From the NCBI GenBank assembly GCA_029250605.1, contig JAQXEZ010000020.1:1-64000 (forward strand): a stretch of 64,000 bases of DNA, given 5' to 3'. The DNA is from Candidatus Thalassarchaeaceae archaeon. GTDB lineage: Archaea; Thermoplasmatota; Poseidoniia; Poseidoniales; Thalassarchaeaceae. Shown here piece after piece: positions 50,119 through 58,183 of this stretch. Every line of letters begins with the position of its first letter. The stretch's first letter is position 1. The notes under the pieces were generated by a model. The model had not been told where the DNA came from and did no database searches. It was given only the letters and a program-made list of their open reading frames with translations. Position numbers and translations under genes: made by a program.

Positions 50119-50441
50119 CCTAGGATGGTGACCATCCACCTGAGGAAAAGCGCCGAGACCACTCCGACGACAAGGGACGGGCCCGATGCGAAGCCGCATA
50201 CTGTGCTATAGAAGTAGAAGAGGGAGAGAGTTAGCAGCAGAAAGAAGCCGAAATCGATTGCCTGACTCCTTCCGAGGCCAGAGTGCTTGATTACATGGTC
50301 CCTCTCCCTGATTCCGAAAACCACGGCCACTAGCGCCGCCAACAAGATGGCGTGGCCGACGAACCAACCGATGGAGGAGCCGAAAACTGAGACTAGTTCA
50401 CCCTGGAACGTGCCGAGCATGATGGAGGCGAGGTCGAACAC
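50115..50441 (-). CDS. Small membrane protein (three helices)
   Basis: 108 residues; GTG start at 50441 or an ATG seven codons on. Hydrophobic segments: SIGWFVGHAILLAALVAVVFGI, AIDFGFFLLLTLSLFYFYSTVCGF, PSLVVGVVSALFLRWMVTIL. No recognised family. Its stop and that of the convergent surface-protein gene overlap in TTAA. The AT-rich stretch that starts just upstream of it marks the edge of the 50.5-54.9 kb island. Confidence 0.58.
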   Translation of the reverse strand: MFDLASIMLGTFQGELVSVFGSSIGWFVGHAILLAALVAVVFGIRERDHVIKHSGLGRSQAIDFGFFLLLTLSLFYFYSTVCGFASGPSLVVGVVSALFLRWMVTILG

Positions 50442-50630
50442 AAAACTAGCGGGAGAGCTGATATTCTTGAAGTGTGCGAGGGGCGCGACTCAGTTCTTCT
50501 GAATAATGAACTGCCCGCCAATGATTTTCAGGATGGAGATAGGTATTTTCTTAAAACTCTGAGTAACCAGGAAAAATAATGATTGGAGAAACGTACCACC
50601 TAACACGGGGGAGTAGAGATTAGAAATTTT

Positions 50631-51365
50631 TTGAAAAGGGCTCTAAGGCCTCTGCGTTTATTCTCTTCCAATTTTGTTACCCTAGTAGATCAAAACTCAA
50701 TTGTGAGGAAGGCATCATGGATTCTTGGAGCTGAAAAGGTTGAGGGAGACTATCTTGAGTTTGGAGTCTATAGGGGAGGGTCTCTAATCAAGGCCTATAA
50801 CGAGATGGAGTCTGTTTATCAAGAGCAAATGAGGGAGAGTGGCGGCAGGTCTAACCAGGCAGCTCTGGATGTGAGGAGGATTTGGTCGGAGATGAGGTTC
50901 TTCGCTTTCGACTCATTTCAAGGGTTACCGGAAATTACGGGTTTGGATGTCGAAGGTAGTGATTTCGAAGAGGGAGGCTGGTCGAGCAATGAAGAGGTAT
51001 TCAGGAGTAATCTGGCAAAATCCCTCTTTCCCATGGATAAATTAGTGACTGTTCCAGGTTGGTTCGAAGAAACGTGTATCGAGAAAACCAAGGAAAGGCA
51101 CAAAATGAGTAAGGCTGCGATTATTCACATAGACTGTGATCTATATTCGTCAACAAAAACCGTTCTGGAGTTCGTTGAGGATCTACTAGTGGATGGGACT
51201 GTGTTGATTTTCGATGATTGGTTTAATTTTAAGGGAAATCCCAACCTTGGCGAACAGAAGGCTTTCAGTGAGTGGTCTAATAATCTGAGTGATTGGGAAT
51301 TTGTCCAATATCAAAAAGAGGGGCCCTGGAGAAATAGTTTCATTGCCTCTTATCAGGGAAATTAG
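50631..51365 (+). CDS. TylF/MycF-type methyltransferase
   Basis: 244 residues with a TTG start. Macrocin O-methyltransferase (TylF) family, SAM- and Mg-dependent sugar O-methyltransferases. Signature segments are GDYLEFGVYRGGSLIKAY (SAM loop), FFAFDSFQGLPEITG, LVTVPGWFEETCI and the metal-binding AIIHIDCDLYSST, then LVDGTVLIFDDWFNF. The DCDLYSS and FDDW motifs supply Mg ligands in the family. Length is close to TylF (about 250). As the first gene of the AT-rich island it likely methylates a sugar hydroxyl of a surface glycan; the substrate is not known. Confidence 0.82.
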   Translation: MKRALRPLRLFSSNFVTLVDQNSIVRKASWILGAEKVEGDYLEFGVYRGGSLIKAYNEMESVYQEQMRESGGRSNQAALDVRRIWSEMRFFAFDSFQGLPEITGLDVEGSDFEEGGWSSNEEVFRSNLAKSLFPMDKLVTVPGWFEETCIEKTKERHKMSKAAIIHIDCDLYSSTKTVLEFVEDLLVDGTVLIFDDWFNFKGNPNLGEQKAFSEWSNNLSDWEFVQYQKEGPWRNSFIASYQGN

Positions 51366-51405
51366 TGAACGTGACACTAATTACTAGAGTGCGGCTGCGA
51401 TTGAT

Positions 51406-52230
51406 GTGGATTCAGAAGTAGATGTGGTTATTCCCACCTTCAGACGACCGGAGGCGCTTTCTTCCTGTCTAAAATCGCTAGAGTCACAGACCTTGGCGCC
51501 AGCTTCGATAGAGGTGGTTGACGACTCAGAGACCGACTATGGTCCCGGGATTTCGAGAAATATAGGGTGGAAGAGGGGTTCAGGGAGGTACGTTGCATTC
51601 ATCGATGATGACTGCTTGGCGAATCGTGATTGGATAGAAAATCTGCAGAGGGTGTTTTCGGAGAATGACGTCGGTGGTATTGAAGGTGGGATAACCACTA
51701 CGGACATCGATGGTGAGATGATCGATTTTAATCCCCCTCATCGATTTAAGTGGGACCGATTCAAAACTGCAAATATGGCTATTAGAAGGGATGTTCTTAC
51801 TGAGATTGGTGGTTTCGATGAGCGATACTTCCTTCACAGGGAAGACACTGACCTGGCATGGAGAGTCATTGATGCTGGACACAGGATGGTATGGGTACCA
51901 GAATGTAAGGTTCATCATCCCGAGCCAATAGGAGTGCATGGAGCGGTATATGGAGCATATCCTCGTTCAGAACAGTTACTATATCATTGCAATCCGAATA
52001 AGTTTGTCGAAAGCGCTGCGAGTTTGATTTCGAGGGAGAGCATAGCAGATGGCTCTCTTAGGAAGCTCCAGAGAGATATGAGAACGTTGCAAAACCCTCC
52101 AGATGTGAATCCACTCAGTAGGATTCAGTCATGGACACTTTGGACAAGAGCATGGTTTTTAGCATTATTCTGGGCAATAAGAAAGGGAACTGTTGGTGAC
52201 CCTAAGAAATCCAGTCTTTCTATAAAATAA
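51406..52230 (+). CDS. Family 2 glycosyltransferase
   Basis: 274 residues, GTG start. GT-A fold: VDVVIPTFRRPEALSSCLKSLESQ, with an early aspartate pair (VVDDSE), the metal-binding DxD-type motif RYVAFIDDDCLANRDW, and the base/acceptor region GGFDERYFLHREDTDLAWRVIDAGHRMVWVPECKVHH typical of GT2. C-terminal region is helical. Transfers a sugar from a nucleotide-sugar donor to a growing glycan; in this setting probably a surface glycan. The gene follows the TylF-like methyltransferase by about 40 bases. Confidence 0.87.
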   Translation: MDSEVDVVIPTFRRPEALSSCLKSLESQTLAPASIEVVDDSETDYGPGISRNIGWKRGSGRYVAFIDDDCLANRDWIENLQRVFSENDVGGIEGGITTTDIDGEMIDFNPPHRFKWDRFKTANMAIRRDVLTEIGGFDERYFLHREDTDLAWRVIDAGHRMVWVPECKVHHPEPIGVHGAVYGAYPRSEQLLYHCNPNKFVESAASLISRESIADGSLRKLQRDMRTLQNPPDVNPLSRIQSWTLWTRAWFLALFWAIRKGTVGDPKKSSLSIK

Positions 52231-52254
52231 GAGTCGTGATACTGATTTTTTGAT

Positions 52255-52929
52255 TTACTTTCTGTATCCGAACTCTGTGAAATCAATCTTAAATTTATCA
52301 TAGATTATTTCTTTGATTTCATCTTTCAGTTGTATTTCTTCTCCTGAGTCTCTTGTCTTGTTCAGAATTTTTAATTCATCAAAGTTAAATCTCTTTCGAA
52401 TATTCTCATAATCTTCGGGAAGATCCTCCATGCGACCAATGTGTTGCATTTTCGCCCCTCTTGAGTGAATAATGCTGTATTGTGTCTTGAAGTGTCTATC
52501 ACAAAGAAAATTTGGAATTTTGGATATTTTTCTGACAAAATCTTCGAAAGAGTCGTCATTTTTTAGATAACCAAAAAGATAATTCGAGTAGAGGAATTGT
52601 GAATCGTCAGCCATATTGAACTTGTTTTTGTAGCAAGAAATTATTCTGCCATAGGGATTTCTGACGTATGCGAATGAGAAATATTTCCTCTTTTTTCTAG
52701 GGACTCTCTTGTGAGAGAATTCTCTAGTATGGAAATGGATTGATCTATCCTTGGGAAATTCTCCAAACATTGAGGTCTTAATTGAGGAGCTACCAGATTT
52801 TGCTACACTCGCAAATACGACTTCTAATTCATCCAGTATTAGGAAATCCGATGAGTCCAGATTTCCATGAACAGTCACATGGATGATGTCTCTGATGAAC
52901 TGATAGGTATTTTTGAAAGAAAATCTCAT
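52255..52929 (-). CDS. Carbohydrate sulfotransferase (Sulfotransfer_2-like)
   Basis: 224 residues, very AT-rich gene. The PAPS 5'-phosphosulfate loop appears as VFASVAKSGSSSIKTSMFG and the 3'-phosphate motif as FSFAYVRNPYGRIISCYKNKF, the two signatures of the heparan/chondroitin-type sulfotransferase group. The intervening histidine region (SIHFHTREFSHKRVP) is compatible with a catalytic base. The C-terminus shows a helical block (KDEIKEIIYDKFKIDF). Sulfates a sugar hydroxyl using PAPS. Converges with the glycosyltransferase gene. PAPS-making genes are not in the window. Confidence 0.83.
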   Translation of the reverse strand: MRFSFKNTYQFIRDIIHVTVHGNLDSSDFLILDELEVVFASVAKSGSSSIKTSMFGEFPKDRSIHFHTREFSHKRVPRKKRKYFSFAYVRNPYGRIISCYKNKFNMADDSQFLYSNYLFGYLKNDDSFEDFVRKISKIPNFLCDRHFKTQYSIIHSRGAKMQHIGRMEDLPEDYENIRKRFNFDELKILNKTRDSGEEIQLKDEIKEIIYDKFKIDFTEFGYRK

Positions 52930-52955
52930 ATTATCACGATGAATTTTAAATCTAG

Positions 52956-53894
52956 CTAGATGATTACAGACTTGGGGATGTATTTCTCTAGATTTTCCAT
53001 GAATTCTATGTCCTCAATCAAGTTAAGTCGAATTTTTTCACTCGCCTCATCTGAAATTTCCTGTTTTTCTGATGGCACATATTTCCACCCCTTGGATCTA
53101 ATAGGATCCAATAATACCTTTCTCAAGCCTCTTGTTGGAATGACAACCTTCGCCAGTGAAAAGGCCCAATTTGGGGGATTTCGCAGAAATCTCCTATAAC
53201 TCGAGTTAGACAACTGTCCTCTAGGATTCTTCACATTCAGATCTCTAGGCATACCCGCTGGATCAATTCCAAGCCAATCACTGATTTCATCTAGGACCAT
53301 TCGTGGATTGGAGGCAATAGACTTCAATTGAACTACTCTGACTCTATCTACCCCAATCTCATGAATCCAGTTTTTTACATATGATGAAAATCGCGGATAT
53401 GTAAGGAAACCCCAGGTCTCCGGATCTTCTGCGCTAGCAATCCAATTCTGACTGTCTATTTTTGAAATCAAACTCTCGAAAGATGTTTTGAAGTGTTCTG
53501 TTTTCTTCTGCTGATGGAAAAGACTGATCATTAGGTCATACGGATCTCTTACCGTGATTATTACTCTCGCTTCCGGCATGAGGTCCCTGACAGTCTCCAA
53601 GGCTCTCTTAGAGTAAAGATGCTGTGGTGACTTGTCGATAATGAGTCTCTCGCCCTTGAAATAATCCATATCTGCCTCATGTGGGAGAAATAGAGTTCCT
53701 CTTGGTTTGCTCATTTCGAATGGATAGTCGACGACCCCTCCAAGCAAAAAACCACTCTCAACTGCTCCTGAGTTGATTCTCTCCCACGGATGGTATACTT
53801 CGTTATGCTTTCTCAACCACAATAGAAGGGAAGTGGTCCCGCATTTGGGGCCTCCGACGAGAAGGAGGTTTGGAGCAGGTTCTATAGCTCTCAT
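52956..53894 (-). CDS. Sulfotransferase (PAPS-dependent)
   Basis: 312 residues. 5'-PSB loop: PNLLLVGGPKCGTTSLLLWL with the catalytic-type lysine; 3'-PB region: ARVIITVRDPYDLMISLFHQQKK. The downstream block YPRFSSYVKNWIHEIGVDRVRVVQLKSIASNPRMVLDEISDWLGIDP matches the sulfotransferase family 1 core, shared with [heparan sulfate]-glucosamine and related enzymes. Distinct in sequence from the preceding sulfotransferase, so the island encodes at least two chemically different enzymes. It is followed at 53937 by a third. Confidence 0.86.
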   Translation of the reverse strand: MRAIEPAPNLLLVGGPKCGTTSLLLWLRKHNEVYHPWERINSGAVESGFLLGGVVDYPFEMSKPRGTLFLPHEADMDYFKGERLIIDKSPQHLYSKRALETVRDLMPEARVIITVRDPYDLMISLFHQQKKTEHFKTSFESLISKIDSQNWIASAEDPETWGFLTYPRFSSYVKNWIHEIGVDRVRVVQLKSIASNPRMVLDEISDWLGIDPAGMPRDLNVKNPRGQLSNSSYRRFLRNPPNWAFSLAKVVIPTRGLRKVLLDPIRSKGWKYVPSEKQEISDEASEKIRLNLIEDIEFMENLEKYIPKSVII

Positions 53895-53936
53895 TCCACA
53901 CTGGGAAATATCGTCAACTGATAAGTACAGATGGTG

Positions 53937-54848
53937 CTATTTTACTGCATTATTGTTGATGGTTTCCATCCACTCAGTTGTATCGAATTTGGTCAGATTT
54001 TGCAATTGTGCTAGATCTTTGCATACTTCCTCACTACAGGTGGAAAAATGAAGTTGGCCGGGATGCTCCGGCTTGCTTGGGTTGGTTCGTCTACCTAATA
54101 GTGGCAAATAGTAGATGTTGATGTCTCTCAATACAAGGTAATTTACGATTGGTGACTTCAAGAAGTTGGGGACTAAAGAGAATATTATTCTGATGAGTTT
54201 TCCGAAAGGGGTAATTCTTCTTCGCTTAGATGCCCTGTTTGAGTTGGCTAATTGGTTTATTGAATAATTGTGGTTGTGTAGTCCCAGGAATTCCTCAATT
54301 TCACTCAGCACCATCTCCGGCGACTCTCGCATCCTAGAGCTGTCGAAAATATAGAAATCTGATAGGGGGAAAAACTCCAGCCAGTGAGCCATTGATTTTC
54401 CATATAGAGAGTCTTCCTTCAGTCTAGGGTCCTCCCAGGCGACCCGGAAGTCGTCCCAATCGGCCCCCCATCTTTTGTCTAATCCGATATCGGTAATCAT
54501 CCTCCAATGACTAAATGCTCTGTCAACAGGTTCTCGGAGAGATAGGATGAATTTTGGATTCTCGAACTTTTCCGAAATCCTAGCTGGAGAGATGGGGCAG
54601 GAGAATGTATGTATGGAGCCATCTAGCCTTATCCCGTCTCCTTTGAATAATCTGAAGTATTCTGTCCAATCGGGTTCCTCTGTAGACCTTCGAAATGTCC
54701 CCTTGTGGGACGTTATGATGTTTGGCTCCTTCGGATCCGATAAGCAGATTGAGGGGTTCTGAGACAATGTACTGGCTAGCCAGGTTGTTCCGGCCTTTGG
54801 GACGCCAATTAGGAATGCATGAGTCTCAGTCACCCTGCCCGAATCCAT
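53937..54848 (-). CDS. Sulfotransferase (PAPS-dependent)
   Basis: 303 residues from the ATG at 54848; a TTG seven codons earlier is open. 5'-PSB: HAFLIGVPKAGTTWLASTLS; 3'-PB: KFILSLREPVDRAFSHWRMI, and KSMAHWLEFFPLSDFYIFDSSRMRESPEMVLSEIEEFLGLHNH completes the family core. C-terminal ~90 residues are basic and variable. A family 1-type heparan/glycan sulfotransferase. It ends the island; a GC-richer homoserine-kinase-like gene starts 75 bases beyond on the opposite strand. Confidence 0.86.
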   Translation of the reverse strand: MDSGRVTETHAFLIGVPKAGTTWLASTLSQNPSICLSDPKEPNIITSHKGTFRRSTEEPDWTEYFRLFKGDGIRLDGSIHTFSCPISPARISEKFENPKFILSLREPVDRAFSHWRMITDIGLDKRWGADWDDFRVAWEDPRLKEDSLYGKSMAHWLEFFPLSDFYIFDSSRMRESPEMVLSEIEEFLGLHNHNYSINQLANSNRASKRRRITPFGKLIRIIFSLVPNFLKSPIVNYLVLRDINIYYLPLLGRRTNPSKPEHPGQLHFSTCSEEVCKDLAQLQNLTKFDTTEWMETINNNAVK

Positions 54849-54923
54849 ATGACGCGCAAGAGAAGACAAGTTAAGTCCTAACCGAAGAGAAGGGGCAATA
54901 TAGGAAGGAGAGGGGGGTGAATT

Positions 54924-55853
54924 ATGAATAACGAAGTTGGTACAGCTGAAGTAGAGTGGCTTCTAACTTTGGCCGAGTTACCAGTCTTGGATTCGATGGA
55001 GCCCCTCGAGGGGGGGTGGGACAATTCGAACTTCCTACTGAGGCTCAAAGGAGGGAGTGAGGTTGTTCTGAAGGCATGGTTCGCAAACAGTGTAGAAGAA
55101 GTGGTTAGGGTGGTGCAGCGACACATCCACCTCGACTCACATGGTATCCCGACTACAGTACCGCTTCGACTATCCGACGGAGGTCATATTGCAGAAAGAA
55201 ATGGTGTCGCCTGGACGATATTGCCCTTCGTTCCTGGAGGAATGCTTGGGTGTGATGGGGATTCTCTGAGAAGTCTTGGAGAGGTTATGGGTAAAATGGG
55301 TTCAATCCCTCCTGCAGACTGCTTTCCCGAAAGTTACAGGATGGGGTTCGATCTATTCGACGAGGTGATTTCCCTCTCTTCCGGGATGGGGGTGTCAGAA
55401 CCATTCGTCGAAATGCTGTCTTCACAGATTGCTGGGATTACGCGTGATTTCCCCTCTGATCTACCAATGGGGATCCTCCATGGAGATTTGTTCCCGGACA
55501 ACGTGATTGGGAGCGGGGGTCGAGTATCTGCTATCCTCGATTTGGAAGAGGCATGGACCGGACCGATGGCATTCGACCTTGCAATGGCGTGCGTAGGATT
55601 CGGATGGGATGGCACTGTTCCGGCGTGGGAGCGGTGGAAGGCCCTGTTCGATGGGTACCAGAGTGTCAGAAAGCTCACACAGGACGAGGTGGATTCCCTC
55701 CCATTCCTTCACTATTTTGCCACACTGTCCATAGCCGCCTGGAGATTCTGGAAGCACAATCTTAGCGAGCCTGACGAGTTTCTCTCGGACAGGTATGTGG
55801 AAATGGTTGATAGGCTAAGCGTGGAGATTGATTTTTCCGAGGTGATTGGATGA
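54924..55853 (+). CDS. APH-fold kinase, probably homoserine kinase (ThrB type II)
   Basis: 309 residues with a good ribosome site (GGAGAGGGGGG). Aminoglycoside-phosphotransferase fold. Nucleotide-loop region EGGWDNSNFLLRLKG, invariant-type lysine EVVLKAWFAN, catalytic loop MGILHGDLFPDNVIG, and metal-binding AILDLEEAWTGPMAFDLAMAC. The HGDLFPDNV form and the length match the type II homoserine kinases (ThrB of the APH fold). Phosphorylates homoserine in threonine synthesis; threonine synthase lies 5 kb away. Other APH-family small-molecule kinases are possible. It overlaps the MOSC gene by four bases (ATGA). Confidence 0.75.
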   Translation: MNNEVGTAEVEWLLTLAELPVLDSMEPLEGGWDNSNFLLRLKGGSEVVLKAWFANSVEEVVRVVQRHIHLDSHGIPTTVPLRLSDGGHIAERNGVAWTILPFVPGGMLGCDGDSLRSLGEVMGKMGSIPPADCFPESYRMGFDLFDEVISLSSGMGVSEPFVEMLSSQIAGITRDFPSDLPMGILHGDLFPDNVIGSGGRVSAILDLEEAWTGPMAFDLAMACVGFGWDGTVPAWERWKALFDGYQSVRKLTQDEVDSLPFLHYFATLSIAAWRFWKHNLSEPDEFLSDRYVEMVDRLSVEIDFSEVIG

Positions 55854-56326
55854 AGGGCTTGGTTCACTCGATCAACATCAGCTCCGGAGGAGTGCCCAAG
55901 AGAACGGTTGACTCCGCCAATATAGGGAAGAAAGGAGTCGAGGGGGACTTCAACAGATTCCGAGATGGGAAGGGGGGAGACCCCGATAGAGCTGTCTGCA
56001 TCTTCTCCCTCGAGCGAATCGAGGAACTGAAGCTGGAGGGCCATCCTATAGAGGTTGGAACGACCGGTGAGAACCTAACAATCCGGGGAGTAGAGTGGGA
56101 TTCCCTGGTTGAGGGATCGAGGCTGGAGGTTGGTGACGTCGTGATGGAGCTCAGTGAGCCTTGTGCCCCTTGCTCGAAGATCGGTGAGTCGTTCATTGGT
56201 AGGCGGTACGGCAGAGTCGACCACGAACAGGAGTTTGGTTGGTCGAGGTGGTTGGCACGCGTTGTACAGGAAGGCAGCGTCTCGGTTGGGGATTCCGTGA
56301 ATATCGTTATTACTCCAAATCGCTAG
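55850..56326 (+). CDS. MOSC domain protein
   Basis: 158 residues. The MOSC (molybdenum cofactor sulfurase C-terminal) domain is a beta-barrel that binds Mo- or other cofactors and sulfur. Typical segments are LVHSINISSGGVPKRTVDSANI, GVEGDFNRFRDGKGGDPDRAVCIFSLERIEEL and TTGENLTIRGVEWDSLVEGSRLEVGDVVMELSEPCAPCSKI. The conserved cysteine in PCAPC fits the sulfur-carrying position. Single-domain, as in many bacterial and archaeal homologs. Translationally coupled to the homoserine-kinase-like gene. Substrate unknown. Confidence 0.82.
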   Translation: MKGLVHSINISSGGVPKRTVDSANIGKKGVEGDFNRFRDGKGGDPDRAVCIFSLERIEELKLEGHPIEVGTTGENLTIRGVEWDSLVEGSRLEVGDVVMELSEPCAPCSKIGESFIGRRYGRVDHEQEFGWSRWLARVVQEGSVSVGDSVNIVITPNR

Positions 56327-56335
56327 AGTTCCACC

Positions 56336-57268
56336 ATGATGGGGGCGACGGGCGGACATAGGCCGACTGGGTGGATGACGCGCACAGGCGGACGAAGGAT
56401 AGGTATTGGTGAGAGGATCTCCCGAGGCTGGAAGATTACGAAACTTGGGATGGCGGTGGTCAGAGCTGATCCAGAGCTAATGGTATACACCTTTCTTTCA
56501 GCCCTATTTTCCCTCGTGGCAATCGTTGCGGCGGTCTCCGGCTCGGTCGGCTTGGATGTAATCACCTCAGACCCTGAGTGCGTTGGAGACGACTGTGGCA
56601 GCGAGTTCGCTGTTGCTCACATGGCAATTTGGTTCGTGTTCTACTTGTTAGTTTCAGTAATCACGGTCTTCTGGAACGCTGCGATCATCGCAAGCGCCTA
56701 CGAGCGTCTCAGCTCGGGGACGAATCCAAGCTTCTCGTATGGAATCGGGCAAGCTATGAAGTGCCTACCGCAGATTCTGGTCTGGGGGATAATCGCAGGG
56801 ACTGTTGGAGTATTCATCAAGATCCTAGAGGGGCTTGCTCATGACGAAAACTCGCCTGTGCCGCTAAGGTTTGTTGCGGGTTTGGCCAGTTTCATCATAG
56901 GCGCCGCTTGGTGGATTGTTACGTTCTTTATGATACCCATGATCGTGCTGGAGAGAGCAGGAGTGCTAGATGGCATGGGGAAGAGCACAGAGCTGTTCGA
57001 GAGGACTTGGGGGGAAGACGTGGCCTCCCACGTATCAACTGGGATACTGATGACTCTCTGCATAATCCTGTTGATTTGTGCGTCCTATCCTCTGATGCTG
57101 ATTGGCGAATTGGGTGTCGCTCTTGGAATTGTTATCCTGGCCGTAGGCATTCTGTTTGCGGTTCTATTCTTCTCCACCGTTGAAGCGGTGAATCGGGCGT
57201 CGCTGTTCTACTATGCGAAGACGGGTCAGATGCCACCGATGGCTGCCAAGGTCGGTATAAGGTTCTGA
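56336..57268 (+). CDS. DUF6159-like membrane protein
   Basis: 310 residues. N-terminal basic segment with GERISRGWKITKLGMAVVRADPELM, then about six membrane helices (FLSALFSLVAIVAAVSGSVGL, MAIWFVFYLLVSVITVFWNAAII, ILVWGIIAGTVGVFIKIL, FVAGLASFIIGAAWWIVTFFMIPMIVL, ILMTLCIILLICASYPLML, LGIVILAVGILFAVLFFS). The pattern of ISRGWRL-type N-terminus and the IVLERAGVLDGMGKSTELFERTWGED stretch match DUF6159 proteins. Function is not known. The next gene's GTG directly follows its stop. Confidence 0.75.
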   Translation: MMGATGGHRPTGWMTRTGGRRIGIGERISRGWKITKLGMAVVRADPELMVYTFLSALFSLVAIVAAVSGSVGLDVITSDPECVGDDCGSEFAVAHMAIWFVFYLLVSVITVFWNAAIIASAYERLSSGTNPSFSYGIGQAMKCLPQILVWGIIAGTVGVFIKILEGLAHDENSPVPLRFVAGLASFIIGAAWWIVTFFMIPMIVLERAGVLDGMGKSTELFERTWGEDVASHVSTGILMTLCIILLICASYPLMLIGELGVALGIVILAVGILFAVLFFSTVEAVNRASLFYYAKTGQMPPMAAKVGIRF

Positions 57269-57457
57269 GTGAGTAGTTTGGCCAATAGCGGATCCCCGGG
57301 CGCGGATCTAATCGAGGAGTTGGTTGTAGTGGTCGCTGATAACATCCCCAAAGGGCACGAAGACGGCGTGTGGAGGGCCTTCCGAAGGGCCTTTGCAGTC
57401 TGCTTGCCCTTGCTCCCCATCGGATACCTGGTGATGTGGAAGTTAGGATACCTCTGA
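57269..57457 (+). CDS. Small membrane protein, 62 aa
   Basis: 62 residues, GTG start directly after the preceding TGA. N-terminal polar segment (LANSGSPGADLIEELVVVVADNIPKGHEDG), then FRRAFAVCLPLLPIGYLVMWKLGYL with one hydrophobic segment. No family was recognised. Immediate succession to the DUF6159 gene suggests a functional pair. A tRNA-Leu begins 32 bases later. Confidence 0.5.
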   Translation: MSSLANSGSPGADLIEELVVVVADNIPKGHEDGVWRAFRRAFAVCLPLLPIGYLVMWKLGYL

Positions 57458-57488
57458 AATAGGCCTTCGTAAGCCCGGTGACTCACGA

Positions 57489-57573
57489 GCAGAGGTACCC
57501 GAGCGGTCAAAGGGGCTGGGATGAGGTCCCAGTGCGTAGTGCTTCGCAGGTTCGAATCCTGCCCTCTGCACCA
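57489..57573 (+). tRNA. tRNA-Leu (GAG)
   Basis: Full cloverleaf with long variable arm. Acceptor GCAGAGG pairs with CCTCTGC; anticodon stem CTGGG/CCCAG with loop ATGAGGT, giving anticodon GAG (leucine). The variable arm (TGCGTAGTGCTTC region) is class II. T stem GCAGG/CCTGC with loop TTCGAAT. Discriminator A and encoded CCA (57571-57573). No intron. The lysE stop codon on the other strand begins at the next base. Confidence 0.95.
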
Positions 57574-58170
57574 TTAATGGATGACAATCCAAACCGCCAC
57601 TGCGAACAGCGAAGCCCCCATTGCCCTGTTGAGTGCGATAGCGGAACTCGGAGTTGAGAATGCTCTTCTCAGAACGGTTCCAAACGCCGCCCATGACATC
57701 ACAGCGGGAAGGCCGAACATCACGTTGAGGAGAACTAGCAGTGCCTTTCCCGAGAACCCAGTCCCGAATAGGGCTCCGAATGTGGTCATCAGGACGAGGA
57801 AGTGGATCCATGCCTTGCCGTTCACGAACTGGATGGCGACACCAGTGGAGAACCCGAGGCGCTCGTTCTCTTCTGATTCCTCCGCCAACGGGTCGGATGT
57901 TGCGATCTTGAATGAGAGGTAGGCTATGTATCCGGCTCCGATGTATGTCAGGAGATCGAAGAACTCCTTGTTATCCTCGATGAAGACGGTTGCCCCACCA
58001 ACGAATAGGCCAAGGATTGACCAACCGACAGCCATGCCTGAGATTAGAGTTAGCGTTCCCTTGAATCCATGCTGAGAGCCATGGGCCGCGCATAGCACGT
58101 TGTTGGGTCCTGGGCTAAAGCACATCGGGATGATGAACACGAGGGTCGCGATCAGAAGTGCGTCGTCCAT
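57574..58170 (-). CDS. LysE/RhtB-family amino acid exporter
   Basis: 198 residues. Six membrane segments typical of the family: ALLIATLVFIIPMCFSPGPNNVLCAAHGSQHG with the conserved SPGPNN motif, TLTLISGMAVGWSILGLFVGGATVFI, LLTYIGAGYIAYLSFKIATS, then FSTGVAIQFVNGKAWIHFLVLMTTFG and KALLVLLNVMFGLPAVMSWAAFGTVL. Exports basic amino acids, homoserine or threonine in relatives; homoserine-related genes lie close by, which makes homoserine/threonine a reasonable guess but no more. The stop abuts the tRNA-Leu CCA end. Confidence 0.85.
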   Translation of the reverse strand: MDDALLIATLVFIIPMCFSPGPNNVLCAAHGSQHGFKGTLTLISGMAVGWSILGLFVGGATVFIEDNKEFFDLLTYIGAGYIAYLSFKIATSDPLAEESEENERLGFSTGVAIQFVNGKAWIHFLVLMTTFGALFGTGFSGKALLVLLNVMFGLPAVMSWAAFGTVLRRAFSTPSSAIALNRAMGASLFAVAVWIVIH

Positions 58171-58183
58171 GCAAATAACCCAT

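Larger units (their letters stand above)
50442..54900. other. AT-rich island for glycan methylation, glycosylation and sulfation
   Basis: Base composition drops visibly from about 50.5 kb to 54.9 kb (long A/T runs, low-GC codon choice; strongest at 52.2-53 kb). It holds one TylF-like methyltransferase, one family 2 glycosyltransferase and three sulfotransferase genes. The flanks are GC-richer core genes on both sides. No integrase, transposase or attachment repeat was seen. Lateral acquisition is inferred. Confidence 0.6.

Noticed and set aside
50442-54900. Mobile island with defined ends.
   Set aside because: Composition suggests transfer, but no flanking direct repeats, tRNA target or integrase were seen, so ends are approximate and no mobile element is claimed.
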